A DNA stretch of 64,000 bases from Pseudothermotoga sp. (lineage in GTDB: Bacteria; Thermotogota; Thermotogae; Thermotogales; DSM-5069): contig DOKY01000002.1 in assembly GCA_003510135.1 (NCBI GenBank), forward strand, positions 62,001-126,000, written 5' to 3'. The position numbers and the translations under genes were made by a program. Below the pieces are notes generated by a model. That model saw nothing but the letters and a program-made list of their open reading frames with translations. It did no database searches and was not told where the DNA came from. Every line of letters starts with the position of its first letter. Positions within the stretch are counted from its first letter, which is position 1. Positions 34,202 through 43,209 of this stretch are shown here, piece after piece.

Positions 34202-35537
34202 CTTTGAGGCGTTGTATGAGAAACTGAATCACCTAATCAAAGTGACATCGGAGGATAAGATAGCAAGCAAAAAAGAGATGTTCAGTTTTTTGGAACAAGT
34301 TTTGAGACAGATGGAACAACTTCGCGAAGAATATACGAAACTCCTGCAGGACCATCTGGAAGAGTTGTCCAGGACCTACCAAGAAATAGCGACGCTCTTC
34401 GAACTGAACAGTATGTTCGCGAACGTCGTTGATCCCTCAGAAGTCTTTGAACCTTTAACCCAGACGCTGAGACAAACAGTGGCGTTCAAGGCGATAATCA
34501 TTGAGCTTACTGTACTGGGCAGCGTCGTGAAATACGAACAGAGCTTTGATCAAAAAAATTTGATCGTTAAAGCAAAACGCCTACTCCAGAATCTCGAGGG
34601 CATCGTGCTCATAGAGCCCGAACACGGCATGGAACTAAAAAACCTGCTTTCTGTACCCGTTAGAAGTGGCGGAACTGAGTGGGGACGGATAACATTGGTT
34701 GAGAAGGAAGGCGGTATTTTCACCGCAGCCGATAGGAAGATACTGGAGGCCGCGGCTTTCCAGCTGGCCGCAACTTGCGAGAGATACACCCGATTGCGAA
34801 GAGAAATCGAGAGGGAGAGAATCCGGGAGCAACTGGAAATTGCCAAACGTATCCAGTCAAGCCTGTTGCCAAAGCGTTTACCTCGAAGCCGTCACTTCGA
34901 AATCGCAGCCCAGATGGTCCCGGCAATACAAGTTGGAGGGGACTACTACGATGTGATTTCGAAAGGAGAGTGCGTCCTCGTGGTAGTTGCTGATGTGTCC
35001 GGGAAAGGCATTCCTGCAGCTTTGCTCATGATGTCTCTGAGAAGTACGTTGAGAGCACTTGCGAAGGACGATTTTGAACTCTCTCGTCTCGCTGAGGAGC
35101 TTAACAGCGTTCTGTGTGAAGATCTCGGAGAGGACAGATTCGTAACCCTAGCGTTTGTGGGACTTCGTCAGGACGGCGAAGCCCGTATTATAAATGCGGG
35201 ACATAACCCCATTGTGCACGTGCGAAACGGTCAAATCGGATTGCTAGAAGCTCGCACGCTTCCAATGGGAATCATGAAGAATGTCAATTACGAGGAGACC
35301 GTGTTGAAGTTGGAACCATCGGACGCACTCGTGATCTACACGGATGGTGTCACGGAAGCACGGAATCAGGTTGGCGAAGAGTTCGGTTTTGAGAGACTTT
35401 CCGAAATTGTAAAGAAATGTTCGCACAAAAGTGCCAATGAAATGATGAAAGAAATTCAGGACGAGTTGAGGTTTTTCTGTGGCGACGCACCACAGCATGA
35501 TGATTCCACGCTGGTAGTGGTAAAATATTTTGGATAA
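34191..35537 (+). CDS. GAF-containing PP2C/SpoIIE (RsbU-like) serine phosphatase
   Basis: The N-terminal ~75 residues are a charged coiled coil (KKEMFSFLEQVLRQMEQLREEY). A GAF-like domain (about residues 80-205) follows, then a linker helix REIERERIREQLEIAKRIQSSLLP, which marks the start of RsbU/SpoIIE phosphatase domains. The catalytic part has QVGGDYYDV, VVADVSGKGIPAALLM, NAGHNP and IYTDGVTEARN with the metal-binding aspartates. Such phosphatases usually act on anti-sigma-factor antagonists (STAS proteins), none of which is in this window. GTG 34191 or 34194 follows GGAGAGTG. Confidence 0.9.
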   Translation: MVDNFEALYEKLNHLIKVTSEDKIASKKEMFSFLEQVLRQMEQLREEYTKLLQDHLEELSRTYQEIATLFELNSMFANVVDPSEVFEPLTQTLRQTVAFKAIIIELTVLGSVVKYEQSFDQKNLIVKAKRLLQNLEGIVLIEPEHGMELKNLLSVPVRSGGTEWGRITLVEKEGGIFTAADRKILEAAAFQLAATCERYTRLRREIERERIREQLEIAKRIQSSLLPKRLPRSRHFEIAAQMVPAIQVGGDYYDVISKGECVLVVVADVSGKGIPAALLMMSLRSTLRALAKDDFELSRLAEELNSVLCEDLGEDRFVTLAFVGLRQDGEARIINAGHNPIVHVRNGQIGLLEARTLPMGIMKNVNYEETVLKLEPSDALVIYTDGVTEARNQVGEEFGFERLSEIVKKCSHKSANEMMKEIQDELRFFCGDAPQHDDSTLVVVKYFG

Positions 35538-35568
35538 AAACTGAACTTTGACAACGGGAGGTTGGAAC

Positions 35569-36330
35569 ATGTCTGGTCACAACAAATGGGCGAACATAAA
35601 GCACAGGAAAATGGCCCAGGATGCGAAGAGATCTCAGCTCTTCACGAAACTCATACGTGAGCTGATCGTTGCGGCTCGTGAAGGTGGTGGAAACCCCGAC
35701 ACGAATCCGCGCCTGAGAGCCGCGATCGAGAGGGCAAGAGAGGCAAGCATGCCAAAGGAAAACATCGAGCGTGCCATCAAGCGTGGAACGGGAGAAATAG
35801 AAGGCGCTGAATTTCAGGAAATCATCTACGAAGCTTACGCTCCAGGTGGAGTGGCACTGTACATCCGCACATTGACGGACAACAAGAACAGAACAGCGCA
35901 GGAACTCAGGCACATTCTGAGCAGGCACGGCGGTAACCTCGCGGAACCAGGAGCTGTAGGCTGGGTCTTCGAGAGAAAAGGCATAATCCAGATACCGAGA
36001 GAACAGGTTGCAAACGTTGAAGAACTCGTAATGATGGCGATCGACGCCGGTGCAGAAGACATACAGGACCAAGAAGATCCAATCAGGATCCTGACGAGCC
36101 CTGAAGATGTGATGAAAGTCAAGGACACACTCGAAGCAAGCGGTTACAAGGTCGAAGCAACGATCGGTTACGTTCCGAAGAACACTGTTAGGGTCACGGG
36201 TAAGGATGCCGAAAGGCTCCTGACGCTCCTGAACGCTCTGGAAGACATGGACGATGTACAGGAGGTTTTCTCTAACTTCGAGATGGATGACGCCGAGATG
36301 GAGGCCCTCTTGGCACAGCTCGGGCAATGA
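35569..36330 (+). CDS. yebC: YebC/PmpR family protein (TACO1-like)
   Basis: The start MSGHNKWANIKHRKMAQDAKRS is the family hallmark, followed by FTKLIRELIVAAREGGGNPDTNPRLR, MPKENIERAIKRGTG, YEAYAPGGVALYI and RTAQELRHILSRHGGNL. Members are described as DNA-binding regulators or as ribosome-associated factors helping translation of proline-rich stretches. ATG 35569 has GGGAGGTT 7 bases upstream; the extension to 35548 is not needed. It is 253 residues, standard length, and overlaps the next gene by ATGA. Confidence 0.95.
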   Translation: MSGHNKWANIKHRKMAQDAKRSQLFTKLIRELIVAAREGGGNPDTNPRLRAAIERAREASMPKENIERAIKRGTGEIEGAEFQEIIYEAYAPGGVALYIRTLTDNKNRTAQELRHILSRHGGNLAEPGAVGWVFERKGIIQIPREQVANVEELVMMAIDAGAEDIQDQEDPIRILTSPEDVMKVKDTLEASGYKVEATIGYVPKNTVRVTGKDAERLLTLLNALEDMDDVQEVFSNFEMDDAEMEALLAQLGQ

Positions 36331-37088
36331 GATTTTTCTTCATTTTGCCGTTGTTGTTCACATTTATTGGTGTTGCGGCAACAGTCAATTTTGATTATGC
36401 TTTGGGCAGCGACGCGTACTTCGGGATAAGAGTGGTCCCGCGCATTGAGTTCTGGCGCGTTGAGGCTCTTCTTGACTTTCCGTTTGGTTTCAAGTTGGTG
36501 GGAGGATGGCTCACTCCCATCGCTTCTTCTCTTGAGAGTTTGAAATACCTCAACGTTGACCTCGATCCAGGAGGCGTACGGTTCAACGTACCGTATCTGG
36601 TACAAACAGCTTTTGCGAACATCGATTTTCACGAAAGCTCCTTGGTAGGCTGGGCTTTCAACGGAAGTCTTGGCGGAGTGATCGGTCCAGAAAACGCAAT
36701 GTTCTTCAAGACCGTTTTCTTCAACGCATCCATAGATTCTGCAGGGCAATACCATGTTGGATTGAGCTTCCCTGTTGGTTCAATCGAGTTGGGCGGTTTC
36801 ACCTCGAGTCGCGGTTACGGTTTCGGTGTACTGATGGATCCGTTCATGTTCTTCTACATACCGAAAAACGGTTTTCGATTCGCAGTAGAGAGAAAAAACG
36901 TTTACCTTATTGGACAGTATCTGGATGGAACCCTCTCTCTTTCCATGGGCTGGTTTGGGAAAGAAGAATGGTTCCTGGTAGGCACGAACGGAGTCGAAGC
37001 GAGGTTGAAATTCGGCGAGCTCGCCTTAGTGATGAAACTGCAGAAGGAGCGGTGGTATGCAGGATTTTCTTTCCCAATCGTTTGGTGA
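36327..37088 (+). CDS. Exported beta-strand-rich protein of unknown function
   Basis: A signal peptide (RFFFILPLLFTFIGVAAT) precedes ~235 residues made of alternating hydrophobic/polar strands with many aromatic and Gly residues, ending in the strand WYAGFSFPIVW with a terminal Trp. This pattern suggests a small outer-envelope beta-barrel or an exported beta-sandwich. I recognise no family. It overlaps yebC by 4 bases and cheR by 32, so it is translated from the same transcript. Confidence 0.65.
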   Translation: MRFFFILPLLFTFIGVAATVNFDYALGSDAYFGIRVVPRIEFWRVEALLDFPFGFKLVGGWLTPIASSLESLKYLNVDLDPGGVRFNVPYLVQTAFANIDFHESSLVGWAFNGSLGGVIGPENAMFFKTVFFNASIDSAGQYHVGLSFPVGSIELGGFTSSRGYGFGVLMDPFMFFYIPKNGFRFAVERKNVYLIGQYLDGTLSLSMGWFGKEEWFLVGTNGVEARLKFGELALVMKLQKERWYAGFSFPIVW

Positions 37089-37872
37089 ACTGCCGATGGA
37101 AGACTTTCAATGGTTTGTTAAAGAGATACACAGGCACTTCGGGCTCGATCTGAGTGGATACAAGCCACACCGCATGAAACGTCGAATCGAGATACTGATA
37201 AGGAAGTACAGGCTATCGTCTTACCAGGAATACCTGAAGCTGTTGTTATCAAGCAGTTCAGCGAAAGAGGAATTTCTTGATAAGATCACAATAAACGTCA
37301 CAGAGTTTTTCAGAAATCCAGAAAAGTGGTGGGAGCTCAGAGACAAATACCTTCCGGAGCTTCTCTCTTTTTCCAGATCGAGGTTCAGGGCATGGAGCGC
37401 AGGTTGCGCGAGTGGAGAAGAACCTTACTCGCTTGCCATGCTCCTCGAGGAGCTGAAGGCGCCGGCTGGGGCGCATGTTCTGGCAACGGATATAGATGAG
37501 AGGGCTCTGCAGGAAGCTAGGAACGGAGTTTACGAATCGCGTTCGATGATAAGCACACCGAAAGCGTACGTCGATCGTTACTTTGAGATCGTTGATGGCA
37601 TGTACAAAATCAAAGACGTCGTGAAGAAGCGCGTGATATTTCAGAAGCACAACATGTTGCAGGATCCTTTTCCTCAGGGTCTCGATCTCATCGTGTGCAG
37701 GAACGTCGTCATTTATTTTGAGGAAAGCGCAAAGTCGCAGCTCTATCGCAATTTTGCCAAGGCGTTGAGGCTTGGGGGCCTGCTGTTCGTCGGGAGTACC
37801 GAGCGCATCTTCAATCATGCTGAGTTGGGTCTGAAGATCGTGAGTCCTTTCTTCTACCGAAGGGTGACGTGA
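37057..37872 (+). CDS. cheR: CheR-type protein-glutamate methyltransferase
   Basis: The N-terminal helical domain (HFGLDLSGYKPHRMKRRIEILIRKYRL) is followed by ITINVTEFFRNPEKWWELRDKYLP, the SAM-binding AWSAGCASGEEPYSLAML, VLATDIDERAL and DLIVCRNVVIYFE; all are canonical CheR motifs. It methylates glutamates of chemoreceptors. ATG 37057 has AGGAG 8 bases upstream and lies within the previous gene. No other che gene is in the window, so its partners must be encoded elsewhere. Confidence 0.94.
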   Translation: MQDFLSQSFGELPMEDFQWFVKEIHRHFGLDLSGYKPHRMKRRIEILIRKYRLSSYQEYLKLLLSSSSAKEEFLDKITINVTEFFRNPEKWWELRDKYLPELLSFSRSRFRAWSAGCASGEEPYSLAMLLEELKAPAGAHVLATDIDERALQEARNGVYESRSMISTPKAYVDRYFEIVDGMYKIKDVVKKRVIFQKHNMLQDPFPQGLDLIVCRNVVIYFEESAKSQLYRNFAKALRLGGLLFVGSTERIFNHAELGLKIVSPFFYRRVT

Positions 37873-38316
37873 ATGTTCTGGATCACTTTTGTTGTGTTGA
37901 TGGATCAGCTCAGCAAGATGCTGATCGAGAGATTCTTGACCATTCCGACCTTCGTTGTCCCAGGACTGTTGTGGTTCAGCTACACGAAGAACACAGGCAT
38001 AGCCTTCGGAATGTTCGCGAGGTCTCCCTGGGTTGTCTGGGTCACTTTCTTCGCAACGTTCTTTCTTGCGCTTGTGCCGAGGTTCGTGAAATGTTCAGCG
38101 CTGACAACGGTAGGTCTTCAGATGATCGTGGGTGGTGCCATTGGAAACGTAATAGACAGATTCAGGCTCGGATACGTCGTGGACTTCATAAATCTGAGAT
38201 ACTTTCCGGCCGTTTTCAACGTGGCGGACCTCTTCATTACCATCGGGGGGATACTCGTTCTTGTGAGTCTTTTGAGGGGTGAGCCGTCGCTTGACGATAA
38301 AGGTGAACAAGAATGA
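37873..38316 (+). CDS. lspA: Lipoprotein signal peptidase (signal peptidase II)
   Basis: Four hydrophobic membrane segments are visible. The catalytic aspartates are in IGNVIDRFRLGYVVDF and FNVADLFITIGG, and the N-terminal VVLMDQLSKM motif and the FSYTKNTGIAFGMF loop are conserved. It removes signal peptides from prolipoproteins. At 147 residues it is slightly short but complete. ATG 37873 directly follows the cheR stop. Confidence 0.93.
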   Translation: MFWITFVVLMDQLSKMLIERFLTIPTFVVPGLLWFSYTKNTGIAFGMFARSPWVVWVTFFATFFLALVPRFVKCSALTTVGLQMIVGGAIGNVIDRFRLGYVVDFINLRYFPAVFNVADLFITIGGILVLVSLLRGEPSLDDKGEQE

Positions 38317-39208
38317 AGCTGGAGAGAGGCTCGATCTTTTTTTGCTTTCCAGATTGCCGAAAATTGTTTCACGTTCTTTCTTGCAGAAGCTCATCAAGGA
38401 CGGACAGATCAAGGTAAACGACAAAGTCGAAAAACCAAGTTACAGGGTCAAAGCCAACGATATCATCTCGCTGCCGGACCGTCCTGTACCCCAGCAGATA
38501 GAGATCCTTCCTGAACCCATAGAGCTGAACGTTCTGTACGAAGATTCTGATATCATCGTTGTCAACAAACCTGCGGGAATGATCGTTCACCCAATTCCCT
38601 CACACACGAACGGTACGCTCGTGAACGCCTTGCTCTATCACTGTAAAGACCTACAGGGTATTGGAGGAGAACTCAGACCCGGTATTGTCCATCGCTTGGA
38701 CAAAGACACCTCCGGGGTCATGGTGGTTGCAAAGAACGATTTCGCGCACAGGTCGCTTTCGCAACAGTTCAAGAACAGAGAAGTGTTCAAGATGTATTTG
38801 GCAATCGTACAGGGCAAGCCGGACAAAACCGAGGGGGAGATACAAATTAAGGTGGCGAGACATCCAACCCTGAGGGTGAAGATGACCGTCACATCGGAAG
38901 GAAGAATCGCCGTGACCTCCTACAGAGTTTTAAAAAGTTTCGATGATCTTGCTTCACTCGTTGCCGCGTATCCCAAGACGGGTCGGACGCATCAGATCAG
39001 GGTTCACATGAAATACATCCGGCATCCCATATTGGGTGACAGGCTTTACGGCAAAGCCGACCCCATATACGTGGAAAGACAAATGTTGCATGCAGCGGTC
39101 TTGCAGTTCAGACATCCGAGAAAGGATAAAGAGATGAGGTTCATCGCCCCGCTCCCTGAAGATTTCAAAGCCGCATTGAGATGTCTGCACGAGGTGTCAT
39201 CAAAATGA
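38291..39208 (+). CDS. RluD-family 23S rRNA pseudouridine synthase
   Basis: An N-terminal S4 RNA-binding domain (EAGERLDLFLLSRLP...LIKDGQIKVNDKV) and a catalytic domain with VNKPAGMIVHP, the catalytic Asp in GIVHRLDKDTSGVM and AAYPKTGRTHQIRVHM. It belongs to the RluA/RluC/RluD group, and the lspA-rluD order is common in bacteria. TTG 38291 is preferred over GTG 38279, because GAGGGGTGAG lies 7-8 bases before it; either way the gene overlaps lspA. The exact uridine is not readable. Confidence 0.92.
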   Translation: MTIKVNKNEAGERLDLFLLSRLPKIVSRSFLQKLIKDGQIKVNDKVEKPSYRVKANDIISLPDRPVPQQIEILPEPIELNVLYEDSDIIVVNKPAGMIVHPIPSHTNGTLVNALLYHCKDLQGIGGELRPGIVHRLDKDTSGVMVVAKNDFAHRSLSQQFKNREVFKMYLAIVQGKPDKTEGEIQIKVARHPTLRVKMTVTSEGRIAVTSYRVLKSFDDLASLVAAYPKTGRTHQIRVHMKYIRHPILGDRLYGKADPIYVERQMLHAAVLQFRHPRKDKEMRFIAPLPEDFKAALRCLHEVSSK

Positions 39209-41736
39209 TCTTGTGTTTTGTTTCCCCCTATTCGTTTGATGGCTCGGTTATCCGACTCGAGCAACTTGTAGAGTTCGCAAAGGAAAAAGGTATGAAGTCC
39301 CTTCTGCTGGCTGACACCAACTTTCACGCTGCTGTTCGCTTCAATGAGCTCTGCCAAGAGAACAATCTGATACCGGTCCACAGCCTTAGAAAGGGCCAGA
39401 AGATCTTCTATGCACGTGATCGCGAAGAGTTCGAAGAGCTGGTGAGATCTTACAACGAGAATCGCGAGCCACGTTTGAATTCTTTAGACGTTAAAGAAGT
39501 GAGGCTCGTCTACTATCTGGATCGTTCTTTATTAGAGGCACACCGGTTCATGGCCCGCTTGGTGGGCTCCGAACCGTGCGAAGGCTGTGAAGCCTCCGGT
39601 AGGTTTCTCGATCCTGCGGAGGTTCTGGGGGTACGTCGCTACGATTTGAAGGTCAGTCACAAACTTCTGAACCCACCGGAAGGATGGCTCGACGAGCTCT
39701 TCGAAAGGCTTGATCTGGAACGTAAGACAAGACTCCTGCGCGAGGTCAAGGTTGTGAGGAAACTCGGTTTTGAACCGTACTTTTATACGGTGAAACGCGT
39801 CGTGGACATCGCCAGGCAGAACGGCATCTTGATAGGTCCGGGCAGGGGAAGTGCGGTCGGAAGTCTTTTAGCCTACCTTCTCGGTATCACATCGATCGAT
39901 CCGATCCCTCACGGTTTGATGTTCGAAAGATTTCTGCACGAAGAACGTAGAGAACCACCCGACATCGACATCGACGTGGCGGACGAACAGCGAGACAAGC
40001 TCCTGGGGTTGTTGAAGGATTCTTTCCCCTATTTTGCCCAGATCTCAACGTTCGTGACGCTGACCGAGAAGAGTCTCTTCAACGAGGCCAGGAGACTGAA
40101 TCTGGATGTGAGTTCAAATGTGACCAAAGCTCTCGCTGGACTTCCCTTGAGAAGGAGCATACATGCAGCAGGAATAGTTCTCGCAGCCGAGCCACTCAAC
40201 CTGCCGCTCGTACCATCCTCCGACCAGTCCGTAATTGAGTATGATATGGATTCTCTCGAGTGCATCGGCGTCGTGAAGATAGATGTGCTTGGTTTGAGAA
40301 CTCTGACGATTCTCAACAAAATACGAAAGCGCGTGGATATGAAAACGATGCCTTTCAACGATGGGCCAACTTACGAACTTTTGGGACGTGGAAAAACGTG
40401 TGGGATTTTTCAGCTCGAATCGGCAACAGCGAGGAATTTGTGCAGATTGATAAGACCGAGCAATTTGGAGGAGCTTTCCATTCTGCTTGCGCTCAACAGA
40501 CCCGGTCCACTTGCTGCCAACTTGGAGAAGACCTATGCCAGACGGAAGCGGGGCTGCCAGCAGACTGAGGAAAACATGTTCGTCGAAACACACGGTGTCA
40601 TTGCCTACCAGGAACAGGTTATGAGACTCGCCATGGAGGCGGCGGGCTTCAGCGCGGCCGAGGCGGATCTCTTCAGAAAAGCGATTTCTGAAAAGAATCC
40701 GGAGGTCCTTGAACCTGCACTGCAAAAGTTCAGGAATGCGCTTCATAAGAAGGGCTACAGACCGGATTTCGTGGAAAAACTGTGTGACGTTCTCGTCAAG
40801 TTCGCAGCTTATGCCTTCAACAAGTCCCACAGCGTTGCTTACTCTCACCTGAGTTACGAACTGGCATACCTGAAAGCTCGCTGGCCCAAGGAATTCTTCG
40901 ATGTTTACGTGCGAGAGCATTCGTCAGAACAGTTCAAAGTCTTTCTCGCGGTGCAAGAGCTTCGCTCGCTGGGCTACAAAGTGCTCCCACCGTCCATAAG
41001 TTTTGGACGCCCCGAAGATAAAGCCTTCCATCTGCCTCTGGAAACCGTCGACGGTGTTGGTGAATCCACCGCCCGCATGATTCAGGAACTGGCTCCCTTT
41101 TCCAGTCTCAGGGATTTCGCCGAGAAGACCGGACTGCCAGTTTCTACAATTCAAAGGCTTGTCTGGACAGGGGCTTTTGATGAGATGTACGGGAGCAGGT
41201 CGGCCGCCTTGGAAGATTTCGAGGCATACCAGAAGGGTTTCGACCAGGAATTGAGTCTGGTCACTGCTAAGGTTTTCGGCAAGCGGGCTGAGGTGAGACA
41301 GAAACCCTCTTACAACGAAGTGGATTTCGCAGAACTTGAAGAAAGAGCCTTCGGCTTTGCTCTCACACCGTTCGCGTTTGAAAACGAAAAAAAGTTTGCA
41401 CCACTCGCTGAAGTGTTCGCTTCATCTCGCATCCTGCCCGTTGCGGTAAAAGTTTCAGGAAATTTCGCGAGCGATGGATGCACGATAGTGCGTCTGAAGG
41501 ATCGCCTCCCTGATGGATACTACGCCCTGGTAATTGCTCCCAACGGGAGAATCGTTCAGCAGAAACAGCTTGACGAAGTTCAGTGTGTCGTGTACAAGCT
41601 GGAAAACTGCTTCGACGAACGAGATATTGAGAGAGCTTCGGAGCTGGAGTGTGTGGAAACGGTTCTGTGTGGCAAAAAGGTCATTCTATCTGGCTTCAGA
41701 CCGCTCGTGGATTGGTACAGGATCGAACTCGTATGA
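39205..41736 (+). CDS. dnaE: DNA polymerase III alpha subunit (DnaE type) with degenerate PHP domain
   Basis: The replicative polymerase core is clear: GILIGPGRGSAVGSLLAYLLG, the catalytic aspartates in PPDIDIDVAD (residues ~251-259), RSIHAAGIVLA, VKIDVLGLRTLTIL, GIFQLES and AFNKSHSVAYSHLSYELAYLKARWP. The N-terminal PHP region is short and lacks the H-x-H-S metal site (F-V-S-P-Y-S in its place). At 843 residues it is much shorter than E. coli DnaE, without long C-terminal OB and tau-binding extensions. ATG 39205 overlaps the synthase stop (ATGA) with GAGGTG upstream; ATG 39181 is in frame but lies further inside it. Thermotogales also carry PolC elsewhere. Confidence 0.93.
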   Translation: MILCFVSPYSFDGSVIRLEQLVEFAKEKGMKSLLLADTNFHAAVRFNELCQENNLIPVHSLRKGQKIFYARDREEFEELVRSYNENREPRLNSLDVKEVRLVYYLDRSLLEAHRFMARLVGSEPCEGCEASGRFLDPAEVLGVRRYDLKVSHKLLNPPEGWLDELFERLDLERKTRLLREVKVVRKLGFEPYFYTVKRVVDIARQNGILIGPGRGSAVGSLLAYLLGITSIDPIPHGLMFERFLHEERREPPDIDIDVADEQRDKLLGLLKDSFPYFAQISTFVTLTEKSLFNEARRLNLDVSSNVTKALAGLPLRRSIHAAGIVLAAEPLNLPLVPSSDQSVIEYDMDSLECIGVVKIDVLGLRTLTILNKIRKRVDMKTMPFNDGPTYELLGRGKTCGIFQLESATARNLCRLIRPSNLEELSILLALNRPGPLAANLEKTYARRKRGCQQTEENMFVETHGVIAYQEQVMRLAMEAAGFSAAEADLFRKAISEKNPEVLEPALQKFRNALHKKGYRPDFVEKLCDVLVKFAAYAFNKSHSVAYSHLSYELAYLKARWPKEFFDVYVREHSSEQFKVFLAVQELRSLGYKVLPPSISFGRPEDKAFHLPLETVDGVGESTARMIQELAPFSSLRDFAEKTGLPVSTIQRLVWTGAFDEMYGSRSAALEDFEAYQKGFDQELSLVTAKVFGKRAEVRQKPSYNEVDFAELEERAFGFALTPFAFENEKKFAPLAEVFASSRILPVAVKVSGNFASDGCTIVRLKDRLPDGYYALVIAPNGRIVQQKQLDEVQCVVYKLENCFDERDIERASELECVETVLCGKKVILSGFRPLVDWYRIELV

Positions 41737-41741
41737 CGCGC

Positions 41742-41770
41742 TTGCACCTTTCCGAACTTTTTGGTATACT
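41742..41770 (+). promoter_or_regulatory. Promoter of tRNA-Thr(GGT)
   Basis: TTGCAC (41742-41747), a 17-base spacer and TATACT (41765-41770) lie 9 bases before the mature tRNA 5' end. This is a near-consensus sigma-A promoter starting 5 bases after the dnaE stop. Confidence 0.8.
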
Positions 41771-41779
41771 TGAGATGGC

Positions 41780-41856
41780 GCAGGCGTAGCTTCAAGCGGT
41801 GGAGCGCCGCCTTGGTAAGGCGGAGGGTGTGGGTTCGAGTCCCACCGCCTGCTCCA
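41780..41856 (+). tRNA. tRNA-Thr, anticodon GGT, CCA encoded
   Basis: A full cloverleaf can be drawn by hand. The acceptor stem GCAGGCG (41780-41786) pairs perfectly with CGCCTGC (41846-41852); the D arm spans 41789-41805; the anticodon stem CCGCC/GGCGG encloses loop TTGGTAA with anticodon GGT at 41814-41816; the T arm GTGGG-TTCGAGT-CCCAC spans 41829-41845. Discriminator T and an encoded CCA follow. Threonine identity comes from the anticodon. Confidence 0.97.
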
Positions 41857-41858
41857 TT

Positions 41859-43208
41859 TCATTTCTCGTGCACCAGTTCACCCGCCACGTACACCGCCAC
41901 CGGATCCTCATCCAGATCGAGAGGGTTTTTTTCGTAAAGGCAGAAGTCCGCGAGAAAACCAGTCTTTATTTCGCCAACGTTGTTCAAACCTGCCATTCGT
42001 GCGCCGGCAACCGTGTACAGCTCTATTGCCTGCTGTTTCGTAAAACCCAGTTTCATCGCGCACTCAATAACGTACTTCGGATCCTCTGGAGAAACCGGTG
42101 CGTCGGTGGAGAACGCAATCCTGAATCCCTGCTGGAACAGCATTAAAAATGGATAACGCAGGGCTTTCAGGTCCTCGGGCAATACCGACTCGATGAGGTG
42201 ACGGTCTTCGAACGCGAAGTGGGGTTGAATCGAAAAGAAGCTTCCCCTCAACAGGGATAAGTCTTCATCTCGAACCAGCTGTGCGTGTATGACCCTGTGT
42301 TTGGGATGTCTGCTGAAAACCTTTGCCACTGTGTGGACTGCCTGGTCACCAATGGCGTGCACGCAGAGCTGAACGTTCTTTCTCTCGCAGAGAATCGTGA
42401 ATTTCTCAAGTTCCTCTTCGTCGATCAGCTTCGTTCCAGAGTTCGACGGATCGTCTGCATATGGAACGCTGAGCCAGGCGGTTCTTCCCCCAACAGATCC
42501 ATCCACGAACAACTTCACGGCTTTCACGATGACACGGTCGGAGATCTGACCGAAACCGTCGAATCTCTCAAGATCACTTAGAGATGAGAAATATACTTTC
42601 TCGAAAATCCTCATCTTAGAATCCTTCAAAATCTCTCTTAAATCCCCCCAACTCAGGCCGTGCAGATCGTCGGAATGAACGAAGGTCACCCCGTGCATCA
42701 AGAAACGTTCCTGCCCGATCTTGAAAAACTTCTCATCTTCCCGCAATGGCAGCTCTTTTCTCAACTCTTCCAGGTCCTGTTCCTTGAAGACCCCATCTTC
42801 TCTCCACTTTCCGGCCAGCTTCATGAGGGGTGTATTCGCGACCGCAACATGCCCGCACCTTCTGATGAGAAGAACAGGTTTTTCCAATCGATCGAGTAAC
42901 TCTCTTGTCGGCTTTGCTCCCAGTTTCTCTTCACTCCATCCCCTGCCGATGATCACACTGGGATCTCCTACCTGAAGTATTTCCAAAAGCTCTTCAATTG
43001 AGCCGACATTCTCCAGATTCACATGGCCATACTTATGGCCCGTACCTATCACGTGTGCGTGTGAATCCACAAAACCGGGCATGACATAATAACCGGTTGC
43101 GTCGATCAGGGGTTCCGAAGGACTATCGACAAAAATGCCCTTCTCAACGCTGAGGTCCATTCTGACGAAGTTTCCATTTCGATAAACCAGACAATTTTTC
43201 AAAGTCAC
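41859..43208 (-). CDS. YtcJ-like metal-dependent amidohydrolase
   Basis: The metal site HxH appears in VMPGFVDSHAHVIG, further ligands lie in LCVHAIGDQAVHTV and VIHAQLVRDED, and the catalytic Asp is in FSTDAPVSPEDP. The order and spacing match the YtcJ/AepA-like branch of the amidohydrolase superfamily; the C-terminal strand module (GFLADFCLYEKNPLDL) closes the beta-sandwich. Substrate unknown. The start is GTG 43208 with GGGGGAG 6 bases upstream, one base past the HerA stop; a longer frame to 43259 only overlaps that gene. The stop is 3 bases from the tRNA-Thr end. Confidence 0.87.
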   Translation of the reverse strand: MTLKNCLVYRNGNFVRMDLSVEKGIFVDSPSEPLIDATGYYVMPGFVDSHAHVIGTGHKYGHVNLENVGSIEELLEILQVGDPSVIIGRGWSEEKLGAKPTRELLDRLEKPVLLIRRCGHVAVANTPLMKLAGKWREDGVFKEQDLEELRKELPLREDEKFFKIGQERFLMHGVTFVHSDDLHGLSWGDLREILKDSKMRIFEKVYFSSLSDLERFDGFGQISDRVIVKAVKLFVDGSVGGRTAWLSVPYADDPSNSGTKLIDEEELEKFTILCERKNVQLCVHAIGDQAVHTVAKVFSRHPKHRVIHAQLVRDEDLSLLRGSFFSIQPHFAFEDRHLIESVLPEDLKALRYPFLMLFQQGFRIAFSTDAPVSPEDPKYVIECAMKLGFTKQQAIELYTVAGARMAGLNNVGEIKTGFLADFCLYEKNPLDLDEDPVAVYVAGELVHEK

Positions 43209-43209
43209 T

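Noticed and set aside
35350..36327. 325-codon open frame antisense to the phosphatase and yebC genes
   Set aside because: It is a shadow of well-recognised plus-strand genes with strong motifs, rich in Cys/His/Arg as expected of antisense codons, and resembles no family.
36327..41736. cheR as part of a chemotaxis cluster
   Set aside because: Neighbours are yebC, a secreted protein, lspA, rluD and dnaE; no other che or flagellar gene is present in the window.
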